Program-made: the position numbers and the translations under genes
The notes under the pieces: model-generated
Database searches by the model: none
What the model was told of the DNA's origin: nothing
The model's input: only the letters and a program-made list of their open reading frames with translations
Origin: Clostridiales bacterium
GTDB lineage: Bacteria > Bacillota > Clostridia > Lachnospirales > Lachnospiraceae
Assembly (NCBI GenBank): GCA_012519695.1
Contig: JAAYPT010000089.1
Span: 1-62,586, forward strand
Reading direction: 5' to 3'
DNA: 62,586 nt
Part shown: piece after piece, positions 17,884 through 26,956 of the stretch
Layout: each line of letters starts with the position of its first letter
How positions within the stretch are numbered: the first letter of the stretch is position 1

Positions 17884-18548
17884 AAATCGACTTGAACGGA
17901 ATTACCAAAATATATAAGAGCGAGAATATGCAGACAACAGCAGTAGCTGATGTAAATTTATCTATGGCAGAAGGTGACAAGATAATTATTATTGGAGAGT
18001 CGGGAGCAGGGAAATCGACGTTATTAAACATTATAGGATGTATTGAGCGTGATTATGAGGGAAAGTATTGTTTGGATGGAACAGAAGTCAGAACATTAAA
18101 GAGAAAAAAGAAAGCACAAATCATGAATGAAGTGTTTGGATTTGTATTTCAGGAATACGCATTGGTAGAGGATGATACGGTATATGAAAATGTAAAGATC
18201 CCATTGTTGTATGGAGAGGTTAGAAAAAGTGATTATAGAGCACGGGTAAAAGAAGTGTTGGAGAAAGTACAATTGGAGCAATACATAGATAAGAAAGTAA
18301 GTGAAATGTCAGGGGGACAGCGTCAACGTGTAGCAATAGCCAGAGCATTGGTAAATAGACCATCTATTATTCTGGCGGATGAACCAACAGGGGCACTGGA
18401 TAAAAAAACAGCAGAAGAAGTAATGGATATTTTATATGAATATGCAGACGAAAAAAGAATATTAGCAATTGTAACGCATGATTTGCAAAGAGTAAAAAGA
18501 GAAGGTGCTAAAGTAATAAAAATGGAACATGGAAAGATACAGGGATAA
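17880..18548 (+). CDS. ABC transporter ATPase (MacB/LolD-type)
   Basis: This 222-residue ATPase has Walker A GESGAGKST, Q-loop FGFVFQEYALVEDDTVYENV, signature MSGGQRQRVAIARAL, Walker B SIILADEPTGALD and the H-loop VTHDL. These match the MacB/LolD/BceA subfamily that powers FtsX-like permeases. ATG 17880 follows GGAGG and overlaps the preceding stop codon. It energises the two permeases just upstream. The substrate cannot be told from sequence. Confidence 0.9.
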   Translation: MKIDLNGITKIYKSENMQTTAVADVNLSMAEGDKIIIIGESGAGKSTLLNIIGCIERDYEGKYCLDGTEVRTLKRKKKAQIMNEVFGFVFQEYALVEDDTVYENVKIPLLYGEVRKSDYRARVKEVLEKVQLEQYIDKKVSEMSGGQRQRVAIARALVNRPSIILADEPTGALDKKTAEEVMDILYEYADEKRILAIVTHDLQRVKREGAKVIKMEHGKIQG

Positions 18549-18604
18549 TACCATACAAAGATAGGCGAAAATTTATAAATATTCAGAAAAATGTGGTATA
18601 TTAA

Positions 18605-18660
18605 GATATAATGAGCAGTGAAAAAAAGCAGAGCTTTTTCGAACGTACATTGCGAAGTAA
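18605..18660 (+). repeat. Dispersed hairpin repeat, copy A (short form)
   Basis: GATATAATGAGCAGTGAAAAA is followed directly by AAGCAGAGCTTTTTCGAACG and TGCGAAGTA. The same two blocks occur at 59126-59271, where a 56-bp hairpin and a further segment separate them. The GATATAAT looks like a -10 box, so the repeat may be a promoter plus leader. A short frame through this copy is not considered a gene. Confidence 0.75.
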
Positions 18661-18714
18661 AGCTCGTATAGAATCACGATATGATGAAAATATCAAAATG
18701 AAAGGCTATCAGAT

Positions 18715-19320
18715 ATGGAAGTATATTTTATCCGACATGGAGCAACCAAGGGAAATACACAGCACCGCTATGTGGGAAGAACAGACGAAGAGATTCTTCC
18801 GGAGGCATGGACAGAACTAGAAAAAACAGGAAAAACTCTGGGACGGATGGATTATATATTTGTCAGTCCCTACGTGCGTTGTATACAAAGTGCAGAGGCA
18901 CTTTTTGGAAAATCCCAAGAACTTCAAGGAAAAACGGAAGTGATAGAAAATTTTCGAGAAATGGATTTTGGCGTATTTGAGTATAAGAACTATCAGGAGT
19001 TAAATGGAAATCCGGATTATCAAAGGTTTATTGACAGTGGTGGAACGATTGCCTTTCCAAAGGGAGAAGAACCGAAAGACTTTAAAGAACGCTGCATAAG
19101 AGCCTATGTACAGTGTATGGAAAAGGCAAAAAAGCAAAACTGGAACAGGGTGGCATTTGTGGTTCATGGTGGAACCATTATGGCAATTTTAGAGAAATAT
19201 GGTCTTCCTAAGGCAAACTATTTTGACTATCAGGTAAGGAATGGAGAAGGGTTTGCAGGGAAGGTTGTAGAAGAAAATCATGTGAAATATCGGAAAATAC
19301 AAAATGAAAAGAATGTATAA
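18715..19320 (+). CDS. Histidine phosphatase family protein
   Basis: This 201-residue member of the phosphoglycerate mutase-like branch has the catalytic RHG in VYFIRHGATKGNT, the second block VSPYVRCIQSAEALF, FREMDFGVFE and the second histidine in VVHGGTIMAIL. These are features of alpha-ribazole phosphatase (CobC) and related broad-specificity phosphatases. No cobalamin genes are nearby, so the substrate is not assigned. The ribosome site (AAAGG) is weak. It lies just downstream of repeat copy A, which may supply its promoter. Confidence 0.85.
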   Translation: MEVYFIRHGATKGNTQHRYVGRTDEEILPEAWTELEKTGKTLGRMDYIFVSPYVRCIQSAEALFGKSQELQGKTEVIENFREMDFGVFEYKNYQELNGNPDYQRFIDSGGTIAFPKGEEPKDFKERCIRAYVQCMEKAKKQNWNRVAFVVHGGTIMAILEKYGLPKANYFDYQVRNGEGFAGKVVEENHVKYRKIQNEKNV

Positions 19321-19478
19321 GGAATCAGACAAAAAAATAAAAATGTATAAATAAAAAATACAGATAAAAAGAATTGAATATGTAAAAAAAATCCGTTTTT
19401 TCTTATACTGAGAAAAGAAAATAGGATTAGAAGGAATGAAAAAATTCTAATGCGTAAGATAAAACGGAGGGATATATT

Positions 19479-20885
19479 ATGAGTAATTTATCACATGATT
19501 TGCAGAGAAAAGCCTTTAGTTTGGCAATAGACCAGACATTACGTCATGTAAATAAGGACAGGGAAAAAGGGCTTTTACAGATTTTAGACTTAGCCCAGAA
19601 GTTTATGGGAGATAATTTTACCAAGGAATCCTATGAAGGCGCAAAGAAAATGATTCAAAATCCGGATGGAAAGTGGATGCAGTATGTAAACCGCCTGTTA
19701 GATGAGGTAGATCCACATGTTGCCAAAATGACAGCATTAAACTTAGGATATGAAGCAGCATTTCGTGGAACGAAAACAATCCGTGAAATGAGAAAAGTAC
19801 ATAAATGCAATATTCCATGGCTAATCTTAATGGACCCAACCAGTGCATGTAATCTGAAATGTACCGGATGTTGGGCAGCAGAATACGGACATAAGTTGAA
19901 TTTAAGTTTTGAAGACATGGACAGTATTATTACCCAGGGAAAGGAACTGGGAACCTATCTTTATATGCTGACCGGTGGAGAACCATTGGTGCGTAAAGAT
20001 GATATTATCAAACTTTGTGAAAAACATAACGATTGTGAATTCCATGCATTTACCAATGGAACATTGATTGATGAAGCATTTTGTGAAGAAGTGCGCCGCG
20101 TAGGAAATTTATCCTTCTCTATTAGTTTGGAAGGGTTTGAAGCAGTAAATGACTTACGACGTGGAACCGGAGTGTTTGATAAAGTAATGCACGCTATGGA
20201 TTTACTGAAAAAGTACGGATTGATTTTCGGAACCTCCATCTGTTATACCAGCAAGAATATCGAGACAGTAACATCCGATGAATTCCTAGATATGATTATT
20301 GAAAAGGGATGTCGTTATGCATGGTACTTCCACTATATGCCGGTTGGAAATGATGCAGCAATAGACTTGCTTCCATCCAAAGAACAACGTGAATATATGT
20401 ATCATAGAGTTCGTGAGATTCGTGGATTTGAAGGTGGCAAACAGATTTTTGCTTTTGATTTCCAGAATGATGGTGAATATGTAGGTGGATGTATAGCAGG
20501 AGGAAGAAACTACTGTCATATCAATCCAAATGGAGACGTAGAACCATGTGTATTCATTCACTATTCCAGTGCCAATATTCATGATGTAAGTTTGTTAGAG
20601 GCATTAAAGCAGCCGTTGTTTATGGCATACCATGAGAATCAGCCATTTAACAATAACCATTTAAGACCCTGTCCAATGTTGGAAAACCCGGAAATTTTGC
20701 AGCGTATGGTAAAGGAAAGCGGTGCAAAGTCCACAGACTTACAGTCACCGGAATCCGCAGAGCATTTGTGTGGAAAATGTGCAGAGTATGCATGCCAGTG
20801 GAAAGAAAAAGCAGACGAATTGTGGAAAAAGCATCCACATGAGCCAAGAGGATATGTAAACTATAAGGCAGAAAAAGAGGCTTAA
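19479..20885 (+). CDS. Radical SAM protein with SPASM-like C-terminus, unknown substrate
   Basis: This 468-residue protein has a helical N-terminal domain of about 110 residues. The radical SAM core has its 4Fe-4S cysteines at CNLKCTGC (Cys124, 128, 131) and the SAM-binding MLTGGEPL. The C-terminal part has further cysteine clusters (GGCIAGGRNYCHINPNGDVEPC, then CPM and CGKCAEYAC), resembling a SPASM/twitch domain with auxiliary clusters. GGAGG precedes the ATG. It is flanked by its own terminator, so it is probably monocistronic with no peptide substrate gene beside it. Role unknown; maturation or RNA/metabolite modification are possibilities only. Confidence 0.85.
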   Translation: MSNLSHDLQRKAFSLAIDQTLRHVNKDREKGLLQILDLAQKFMGDNFTKESYEGAKKMIQNPDGKWMQYVNRLLDEVDPHVAKMTALNLGYEAAFRGTKTIREMRKVHKCNIPWLILMDPTSACNLKCTGCWAAEYGHKLNLSFEDMDSIITQGKELGTYLYMLTGGEPLVRKDDIIKLCEKHNDCEFHAFTNGTLIDEAFCEEVRRVGNLSFSISLEGFEAVNDLRRGTGVFDKVMHAMDLLKKYGLIFGTSICYTSKNIETVTSDEFLDMIIEKGCRYAWYFHYMPVGNDAAIDLLPSKEQREYMYHRVREIRGFEGGKQIFAFDFQNDGEYVGGCIAGGRNYCHINPNGDVEPCVFIHYSSANIHDVSLLEALKQPLFMAYHENQPFNNNHLRPCPMLENPEILQRMVKESGAKSTDLQSPESAEHLCGKCAEYACQWKEKADELWKKHPHEPRGYVNYKAEKEA

Positions 20886-20906
20886 AATAGTATACAATTG
20901 GAAAAG

Positions 20907-20957
20907 CAATCAGAAAAAGCAGAGAAAAAAATCGTGCTTCTTCTGATTGTTTTTTTA
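20907..20957 (+). terminator. Terminator after the radical SAM gene
   Basis: CAATCAGAAAAAGCA pairs with TGCTTCTTCTGATTG (one mismatch) and is followed by eight T residues. Confidence 0.9.
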
Positions 20958-20960
20958 TGC

Positions 20961-21019
20961 AATAGGAAATTGCGTCCCATTACATAAAAACGCTCCGCTA
21001 AGAAGGCGCACCTTGCGGA
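20961..21019. repeat. Short repeat AATAGGAAATTGYGTC plus hairpin
   Basis: AATAGGAAATTGCGTC at 20961-20976 recurs with one change at 44267-44282. Both copies lie right behind a terminator. Here it is followed by a hairpin CTCCGC...GCGGAG (20991-21019). Confidence 0.45.
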
Positions 21020-21149
21020 GATGAAATTAGTCGTAAACAATTAACTGGAAATGGATAAGTCTTGAGAAAATCTGTGCGGGAACACAGTAGCCAAATGGAA
21101 AAAAACAGAGTATAATTTATAAGAAAAGGCAAAAGGAGGAGAACGTGAG

Positions 21150-22082
21150 ATGAAGATAGTTTTTCTGGATGCAAAATCAATCGGAGAGGACATTGATTTA
21201 TCAGGATATGAAGCACTTGGAGAAGTTATAAAGTATGATTTTTCTACACCGGAAGAAGCCACAGAGCGCGTAACAGATGCAGATGTGGTTATCATAAATA
21301 AAGTTCCCATTAATGAACAGACAATCGGAAAGGCAGCGAATCTAAAATTGGTTTGCGTAACGGCAACGGGAACCAATAATTTAGATAAGGAATACTTGGA
21401 TAAGCGTGGGATTGCATGGCGCAATGTAGCAGGTTATTCTACAGAATCGGTGGCACAGCACACCTTTGCCATGTTATTTTATCTGTTAGAACATCTTCCA
21501 TACTATGATGATTATGTAAAAAGTGAAAAATACATAGGGGATCGTCTGTTTACACATTTTGATAAAAAGTTTTCCCAGCTTGCAGGAATGACCTGGGGAA
21601 TTATCGGACTTGGTGCAATCGGAAGAAGAGTAGCAGATATAGCAAAGTGCTTTGGCTGCAAGGTAATTTACTATTCTACTTCCGGGAAAAACAGTCAGCC
21701 GGGATATGAAAGAGTGGACTTTGATACACTTTTAACACAGTCAGATATTGTGTCTGTTCATGCACCGTTGACACCGGAAACAGAAAATCTCATGGACGAG
21801 AAAGCCTTCCACAAAATGAAGCCCACAGCTATCTTCTTAAATGTAGGAAGAGGTCCCATTGTGGTGGAAGAGGATTTAGCACAGGCACTTGAGCAGGGGA
21901 AAATTGCAGCAGCAGGATTAGATGTGCTTTGCGTAGAGCCTATGAGCAGTGAAAATCCACTAAGACGTGTAAAGGACAGTGATAAATTATTGATTACACC
22001 GCACATTGCATGGGCAAGTGTAGAGGCAAGAACCAGACTAATGGAAATTATTCTGGGACAAATAAAAGAATTTTTTGCATAA
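21150..22082 (+). CDS. D-2-hydroxyacid dehydrogenase (glycerate dehydrogenase/hydroxypyruvate reductase-like)
   Basis: This 310-residue NAD(P)-dependent oxidoreductase has the Rossmann motif GIIGLGAIGRRVADIAKCFG. Family catalytic residues are visible: Arg in NVGRGPIVVEEDL, Glu in VLCVEPMSSENPL and His in ITPHIAWASVEARTRL. The N-terminal part (MKIVFLDAKSIGEDIDLS) and overall pattern are closest to HprA-type glycerate dehydrogenase, though D-lactate-type activity cannot be excluded. AAAAGGAGGAG precedes the start, and a TATAAT at about 21111 may be the -10 box. pepF follows after 25 bp, likely in the same transcript. Confidence 0.85.
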   Translation: MKIVFLDAKSIGEDIDLSGYEALGEVIKYDFSTPEEATERVTDADVVIINKVPINEQTIGKAANLKLVCVTATGTNNLDKEYLDKRGIAWRNVAGYSTESVAQHTFAMLFYLLEHLPYYDDYVKSEKYIGDRLFTHFDKKFSQLAGMTWGIIGLGAIGRRVADIAKCFGCKVIYYSTSGKNSQPGYERVDFDTLLTQSDIVSVHAPLTPETENLMDEKAFHKMKPTAIFLNVGRGPIVVEEDLAQALEQGKIAAAGLDVLCVEPMSSENPLRRVKDSDKLLITPHIAWASVEARTRLMEIILGQIKEFFA

Positions 22083-22107
22083 AATGACGCAATCGAAAGG
22101 AGATATT

Positions 22108-23856
22108 ATGAATACAGAATGGTCATTAAAAGAAATTTATAATGGGTTTGATGATCCAAAATATGAAGCAGACTTTAAAAAATTAGAAGCTGCCATGAAG
22201 AAAGAAAAAGAACTGGTAGCGCAAGAAGGCACAAAGGATTTAAAAAGCCTTGTAGAAGAATTAATCGTAGCAAATGAAGAAGTGGCAGAGCTGGTATTTA
22301 ATCTTGATACTTATATTTCTCTTACACAGTCTGTAGATACTGAAAATGGAGAAGCAATGGCACAGCAGGGACGCTTGATGAAATTATGGTCAGAGGGTTC
22401 CGCAACACAGGCGGCAGCACAGAAAATCTATGCGAAAATTCCGGATGTAGATGCTATGGCAAAAGAAAGCGACTTGATTCGTGAATATACATTTATGTTA
22501 AAAGAAGCGAAAAAAGAGGCAGAACATCTCTTGAGTGATGAAGTAGAAGAGATGATTGCGGCTATGGACATTACAGGTGGTTCCGCCTGGGGCAAGCTGT
22601 TTTCTTATTTAACCTCTACGGTAAAGGTAGATTATCAGGGAAAAGAGATTACCTTATCAGAAGCTCGTAATCTTGCATACAGTCCGGATGCAAAGGTTCG
22701 TAAAGAAGCATATGAAGCAGAAATTGCATCTTATGAAAAGATTCAGGATTCCATAGCATTTTCTTTAAATAATATCAAGAATCAGTTTACTATGATTTGC
22801 AAAAAGAGAGGATATGCATCTCCGATAGATATGACCTTAGAACAGTCCCGCATGAGTAGAAAAACGCTGGATGCAATGATGACAGCCATTGAGGAATATC
22901 TTCCGGTGTTCCGTAAATATATGCGTAAAAAAGCAGAGATGTTAGGATACAAGAACGGTCTTCCTTGGTATGAACTGTTTGCTCCTATGGGAAAGAGTGA
23001 TACCACTTATTCTTTGGAAGAGGCAAAAGAATATTTAGTGAATAATTTCGGAAAATTTTCACCGGATATGGCAGATATGATGAAAGAAGCCTTTGAAAAT
23101 GAATGGATTGACTTTTATCCGAAGAAGGGAAAAGAAGGCGGAGCTTTCTGTGCAGGAGTGTCATCTATTAAGCAAAGCCGTATTCTTACCAACTATGATG
23201 GATATTTTGGTTCCATTCGTACCCTGGCACATGAATTAGGACATGCATTCCATAATGTGCAGATACAGGATCACCGTATGTTGAATCAGGATTACCCAAT
23301 GCCGGTGGCAGAAACAGCATCTACCTTTAATGAGACACATCTGGTAAAAGCAGCGTTAAAGGAAGCAACCGGGGAAGAAAAGTTAAATCTGTTGGAAAAC
23401 AGTTTGATGGAACATACACAGGTAATTGTAGATATTTATTCCAGATACTTGTTTGAAACATCTGTATTTGAACAGTGTCAGGACAAGTTTTTAATGGCAG
23501 AGGATTGTAAAAATCTGATGATAGAGGCACAGAAAAAAGCTTACGGAGATGGTTTGGACAGTAACTATCTGCATCCATACATGTGGGCATGCAAGAGCCA
23601 TTATTATTCTTCCGGTCTTAGCTTTTATAACTTCCCATATGCATTCGGTGGATTATTCGCACTGGGACTTTATAGTAAGTTTGAAAAAGAAGGGGCAGAC
23701 TTTGTTCCAAAATATAAAGCAATGCTCCATGCTACGCCGGTGTGCACCGTAGAACAGGCAGCAGCAATGGAAGGCATTGACTTGACAACTCCGGATTTCT
23801 GGAGACAGAGTCTTGCCCAAATTGAGGAGTTAGTAGAAGAGTTCTGTAAACTATAA
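22108..23856 (+). CDS. pepF: Oligoendopeptidase F (M3 family)
   Basis: This 582-residue cytoplasmic zinc peptidase has the catalytic HELGHAFH in the segment IRTLAHELGHAFHNVQ, with the downstream glutamate in VAETASTFNETH. The N-terminal helical part begins TEWSLKEIYNGFDDPKYEADF, as in PepF. The enzyme cuts oligopeptides taken up or released in the cell. ATG 22108 has AAAGGAG upstream; the longer frame from 22075 would overlap the previous gene and lacks a site. Confidence 0.95.
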   Translation: MNTEWSLKEIYNGFDDPKYEADFKKLEAAMKKEKELVAQEGTKDLKSLVEELIVANEEVAELVFNLDTYISLTQSVDTENGEAMAQQGRLMKLWSEGSATQAAAQKIYAKIPDVDAMAKESDLIREYTFMLKEAKKEAEHLLSDEVEEMIAAMDITGGSAWGKLFSYLTSTVKVDYQGKEITLSEARNLAYSPDAKVRKEAYEAEIASYEKIQDSIAFSLNNIKNQFTMICKKRGYASPIDMTLEQSRMSRKTLDAMMTAIEEYLPVFRKYMRKKAEMLGYKNGLPWYELFAPMGKSDTTYSLEEAKEYLVNNFGKFSPDMADMMKEAFENEWIDFYPKKGKEGGAFCAGVSSIKQSRILTNYDGYFGSIRTLAHELGHAFHNVQIQDHRMLNQDYPMPVAETASTFNETHLVKAALKEATGEEKLNLLENSLMEHTQVIVDIYSRYLFETSVFEQCQDKFLMAEDCKNLMIEAQKKAYGDGLDSNYLHPYMWACKSHYYSSGLSFYNFPYAFGGLFALGLYSKFEKEGADFVPKYKAMLHATPVCTVEQAAAMEGIDLTTPDFWRQSLAQIEELVEEFCKL

Positions 23857-23877
23857 AATATAAAATATTTGATAAAA

Positions 23878-25299
23878 CTATGCTAAATCCAGACAGGCAC
23901 AAAGACGATGAACAGCTTCAGGAATTTTTTCCGGTTCTAATCCGGAGTAATTCATGACTAAGGTGTGTTCCATGTTTTTTTGTGGATTATAGTAGTATTT
24001 AGACAGGCAGGCGATATGAAGTCCTGCCTGTTTTGCTTTTTCAATTAAGTCTTCATCGGAAAGTTTGGTGTCAAGTTTCAGTAGAAAATGCAAACCGGCA
24101 TCTTCTTCCATAATCGTAGAGCGAGAAGCCAGTGGGCTGTTTTTAATACAATTCAAAAGAGTATCTCGCTGTGTCTTATAAAAATTTCTGGTGCGGTTGA
24201 TGTGCTTTTCAAAATATCCCTGACTGATAAAGTGAGCAAGGGTGTACTGCTCGAAGTTGGATACCGTACAGGAGTAAAAGCCAAGCTGGCGGTAAAAGCG
24301 TTCCAATAAATGGTGTGGAAGCACCATATAGCTGATACGAATAGTAGAAGCAAGGCTTTTGGAAAAGGTGTTAATATAGATAACTTTTTCCATTACATCA
24401 ATACTTTGCAGGGAAGGAATGGGTTTTCCCTGTAAACGAAATTCACAGTCATAATCGTCTTCGATAATATAGCGAGAAGATGATTTGGAAGCCCAACCCA
24501 GTAGTTCATAACGTCTGCTGATTGGAGTAACAATTCCGGTAGGGTAGTGATGAGAAGGCGAAATATGGATAATATCGGCGCCACTTTCTTCTAATACTCC
24601 CAGTTCTACACCGTAGTTGTCCAAAGGGATGTGTTTGCAATTTGCCCGGTGACTGTTATAAATCTGTGCAATTTTTCGATAACCCGGGTCTTCTACGCCG
24701 AAAGTGTTGTTATTTCCTAACAGCTGTATAAGCAGTCCGTAGAGATATTCTGTACCTGCTCCAATAATAATCTGGGCAGGGTCTACTTTCATTCCCCGAA
24801 ATTGAAATAAATATTGTGCAATGGCATTGCGAAGTTCCGGGATTCCACCGGCGGGAGGATTGGTCATAAGTGCGTCACATTCCTCGGAAATTACTTCACG
24901 GATAATTTTTGCCCAAATGGAAAAAGGAAAATTATCGGCAGTAATACTATTGGAAACAAAGTCGGCAAAATAAGGTTTTTGCGTTACCGGAACTTCGGTT
25001 ACCGGAGCATCTGTTGCAGGAAAAAATGTGTTTGTGGTATTTTCCAAAACAGAAGTAGAGATATCCGCCACAAAATATCCTTTTTTAGGAAGGGAATAAA
25101 TATAACCTTCTGCCATTAACTGGGCATAAGCATTTTCCACGGTAATGGTACTTATGTTCAGATTCTTCGCAAAATTTCGTTTGGAGGGCAGTTTTTCTCC
25201 AATGGTTAAAACCCCATTTAATATGTCGTTTTTAATGCATTTATATAAATGTTCGTAAAGACTGTCTGAACCTAAATCGGCAAATGAATAGGTAAGCAA
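23878..25299 (-). CDS. pdxR: MocR/GntR-family regulator PdxR of vitamin B6 synthesis
   Basis: This 473-residue fusion has an N-terminal GntR winged helix (YEHLYKCIKNDILNGVLTIGEKLPSKRNFA, then ISTITVENAYAQLMAEGYIYS) and a C-terminal class I aminotransferase-like domain. The latter carries the PLP lysine segment INTFSKSLASTIRISYMV and the IIGAGTEYLYGLLIQLL block. Such MocR proteins sense PLP and activate pdxST. It is divergent from pdxS with 127 bp between, where a 24-bp palindrome lies. The pairing makes the PdxR call firm. Confidence 0.92.
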   Translation of the reverse strand: MLTYSFADLGSDSLYEHLYKCIKNDILNGVLTIGEKLPSKRNFAKNLNISTITVENAYAQLMAEGYIYSLPKKGYFVADISTSVLENTTNTFFPATDAPVTEVPVTQKPYFADFVSNSITADNFPFSIWAKIIREVISEECDALMTNPPAGGIPELRNAIAQYLFQFRGMKVDPAQIIIGAGTEYLYGLLIQLLGNNNTFGVEDPGYRKIAQIYNSHRANCKHIPLDNYGVELGVLEESGADIIHISPSHHYPTGIVTPISRRYELLGWASKSSSRYIIEDDYDCEFRLQGKPIPSLQSIDVMEKVIYINTFSKSLASTIRISYMVLPHHLLERFYRQLGFYSCTVSNFEQYTLAHFISQGYFEKHINRTRNFYKTQRDTLLNCIKNSPLASRSTIMEEDAGLHFLLKLDTKLSDEDLIEKAKQAGLHIACLSKYYYNPQKNMEHTLVMNYSGLEPEKIPEAVHRLCACLDLA

Positions 25300-25322
25300 T
25301 GGAAACTCCTTTCACAATCTGA

Positions 25323-25346
25323 CCATTCTGAATATATTCAAAATGG
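25323..25346. promoter_or_regulatory. Candidate PdxR operator
   Basis: CCATTCTGAATA and TATTCAAAATGG form a 24-bp inverted repeat with a single mismatched pair, centred at 25334/25335 between divergent pdxR and pdxS. It lies just upstream of the weak -35 region of pdxS; the -10 TATAAT is at 25372-25377. This is an activator-type position. Confidence 0.6.
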
Positions 25347-25426
25347 ATATTTTAATAAGGTCACTTTTGATTATAATAGGGAACATGTGAATTGTAAAGA
25401 AAATTGTAGGAAAAAGGAGAAACAAG

Positions 25427-26302
25427 ATGGAACAGAAAAGATATGAATTAAATAAAGAATTAGCACAGATGTTAAAGGGTGGCGTTATCATGGACGTTAC
25501 CACACCGGAACAGGCAAAGATTGCAGAAGAAGCAGGTGCGTGTGCAGTTATGGCATTGGAGAGAATTCCGGCAGATATTCGTGCAGCAGGTGGTGTGGCA
25601 AGAATGAGTGACCCTGCTATGATAAAGGGGATTCAGGAAGCAGTATCCATTCCGGTTATGGCAAAATGTAGAATCGGACATTTTGCAGAAGCACAGATTT
25701 TAGAGGCAATCGAAATTGATTACATTGATGAAAGTGAAGTACTTTCCCCGGCAGATGATGTTTATCATATTGACAAGACAAAGTTCAAAGTACCATTTGT
25801 ATGTGGCGCAAAAGACCTTGGCGAAGCACTTCGTAGAATCAATGAAGGAGCATCTATGATTCGTACCAAGGGAGAGCCGGGAACCGGTGATGTAGTACAG
25901 GCAGTACGTCATATGAGAATGATGAACCAGGAAATTGCAAGAATCGGTTCTATGCGTGAAGATGAATTATTTGAAGCAGCAAAAGAGCTTCGTGTTCCGT
26001 TTGCATTAGTACAGTATGTACACGATAACAAACGTCTTCCGGTAGTAAACTTTGCAGCAGGTGGTGTGGCAACTCCGGCAGATGCAGCCCTGATGATGCA
26101 GTTAGGTGCAGAAGGTGTATTTGTAGGTTCCGGTATCTTTAAGTCCGGAAATCCACAGAAACGTGCGCAGGCAATCGTAAAGGCAGTTACCAATTATAAC
26201 GATTATAAAATGCTTGCAGAACTTTCCGAAGACTTGGGAGAAGCAATGGTGGGAATCAACGAGCAGGAGATAGAGCTGTTAATGGCAAAACGAGGTGAGT
26301 AA
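25427..26302 (+). CDS. pdxS: Pyridoxal 5'-phosphate synthase subunit PdxS
   Basis: This 291-residue TIM-barrel synthase combines ribose 5-phosphate, glyceraldehyde 3-phosphate and ammonia into PLP. Landmarks are [22 protein letters not shown], the lysine in [27 protein letters not shown] and [13 protein letters not shown], and the phosphate site [30 protein letters not shown]. Length is normal. AAAAAGGAG precedes the start. It is followed almost at once by pdxT, whose ammonia it needs. Confidence 0.98.
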   Translation: MEQKRYELNKELAQMLKGGVIMDVTTPEQAKIAEEAGACAVMALERIPADIRAAGGVARMSDPAMIKGIQEAVSIPVMAKCRIGHFAEAQILEAIEIDYIDESEVLSPADDVYHIDKTKFKVPFVCGAKDLGEALRRINEGASMIRTKGEPGTGDVVQAVRHMRMMNQEIARIGSMREDELFEAAKELRVPFALVQYVHDNKRLPVVNFAAGGVATPADAALMMQLGAEGVFVGSGIFKSGNPQKRAQAIVKAVTNYNDYKMLAELSEDLGEAMVGINEQEIELLMAKRGE

Positions 26303-26303
26303 A

Positions 26304-26868
26304 ATGAAAATAGCAGTATTGGCAGTACAGGGAGCCTTTATTGAACATGAAAAGGTACTGGAAAGTCTGGGAGCGGAATGCATCGAATTGCGAAAAAAAG
26401 AAGATTTAGAACAGGACTTTGATGGTCTGGTGCTTCCGGGGGGAGAAAGTACCGTACAGGGAAAATTGATAAAAGAACTGGGTATGGAAGAGGAATTAAA
26501 AAAGCGGATACAAAGTGGAATTCCGGTACTTGCAACTTGCGCAGGAATGATACTTTTAGCAGATGAAATTGAAGGGGGGAGAATCTGCACACTTGGGATT
26601 ACTTCCGGCTGTAGTAAAACGAAATGCCTATGGTAGACAACTGGGTAGCTTCTATACAAAAGCAGAAGTAAAAGGAATCGGAACGGTGCCTATGACTTTT
26701 ATCCGTGCTCCTTATATTGAAAAGGTAAAGGGAGACACAGAAGTATTGGCGCAGGTAGACGGAAATATTGTAGCGGTAAAAAATAAAAATATATTGGCAT
26801 TGTCTTTTCATCCGGAACTGGATGAGGACAAGAGTATACATGAATATTTTTTGAAAGAGCTTTGCTAG
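26304..26868 (+). pseudogene. pdxT: PLP synthase glutaminase subunit PdxT, frameshifted at a G6 run
   Basis: Together the two frames encode a complete PdxT of about 187 residues, a glutaminase that feeds ammonia to PdxS. The first frame (from ATG 26304) has LPGGEST and the nucleophile Cys79 in ATCAGM. It runs off into nonsense after the six-G run at 26574-26579. Reading one base further gives EGGESAHLG then VVKRNAYGRQLGSF and the catalytic His/Glu in FHPELDED. Removing one G restores the whole protein. Both halves look under selection, so a sequencing error, phase variation or very recent mutation is likelier than old decay. Confidence 0.9.
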
Positions 26869-26884
26869 AAGATAGGAAAATTAT

Positions 26885-26931
26885 AAAAAATGCAAGCCAG
26901 AATGCTTTGAAAATGGAGTATTCTGGCTTGC
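26885..26931 (-). terminator. Terminator of the surface-protein gene (also near pdxT end)
   Basis: GCAAGCCAGAAT and ATTCTGGCTTGC form a perfect 12-bp stem. On the reverse strand it is followed by six T residues, so it mainly ends the surface-protein transcript and weakly that of pdxST. Confidence 0.85.
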
Positions 26932-26956
26932 GTTATGTTTATTTGTTGTAATTTAA

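Noticed and set aside
18611-18820. 69-residue frame upstream of the histidine phosphatase
   Set aside because: It runs through the hairpin repeat and into the phosphatase gene in another frame and has no ribosome site.
26295-26636. Programmed +1 frameshifting in pdxT
   Set aside because: A G6 run alone, with no stop-codon-based shift site or stimulatory structure seen, is weak evidence; an indel is simpler.
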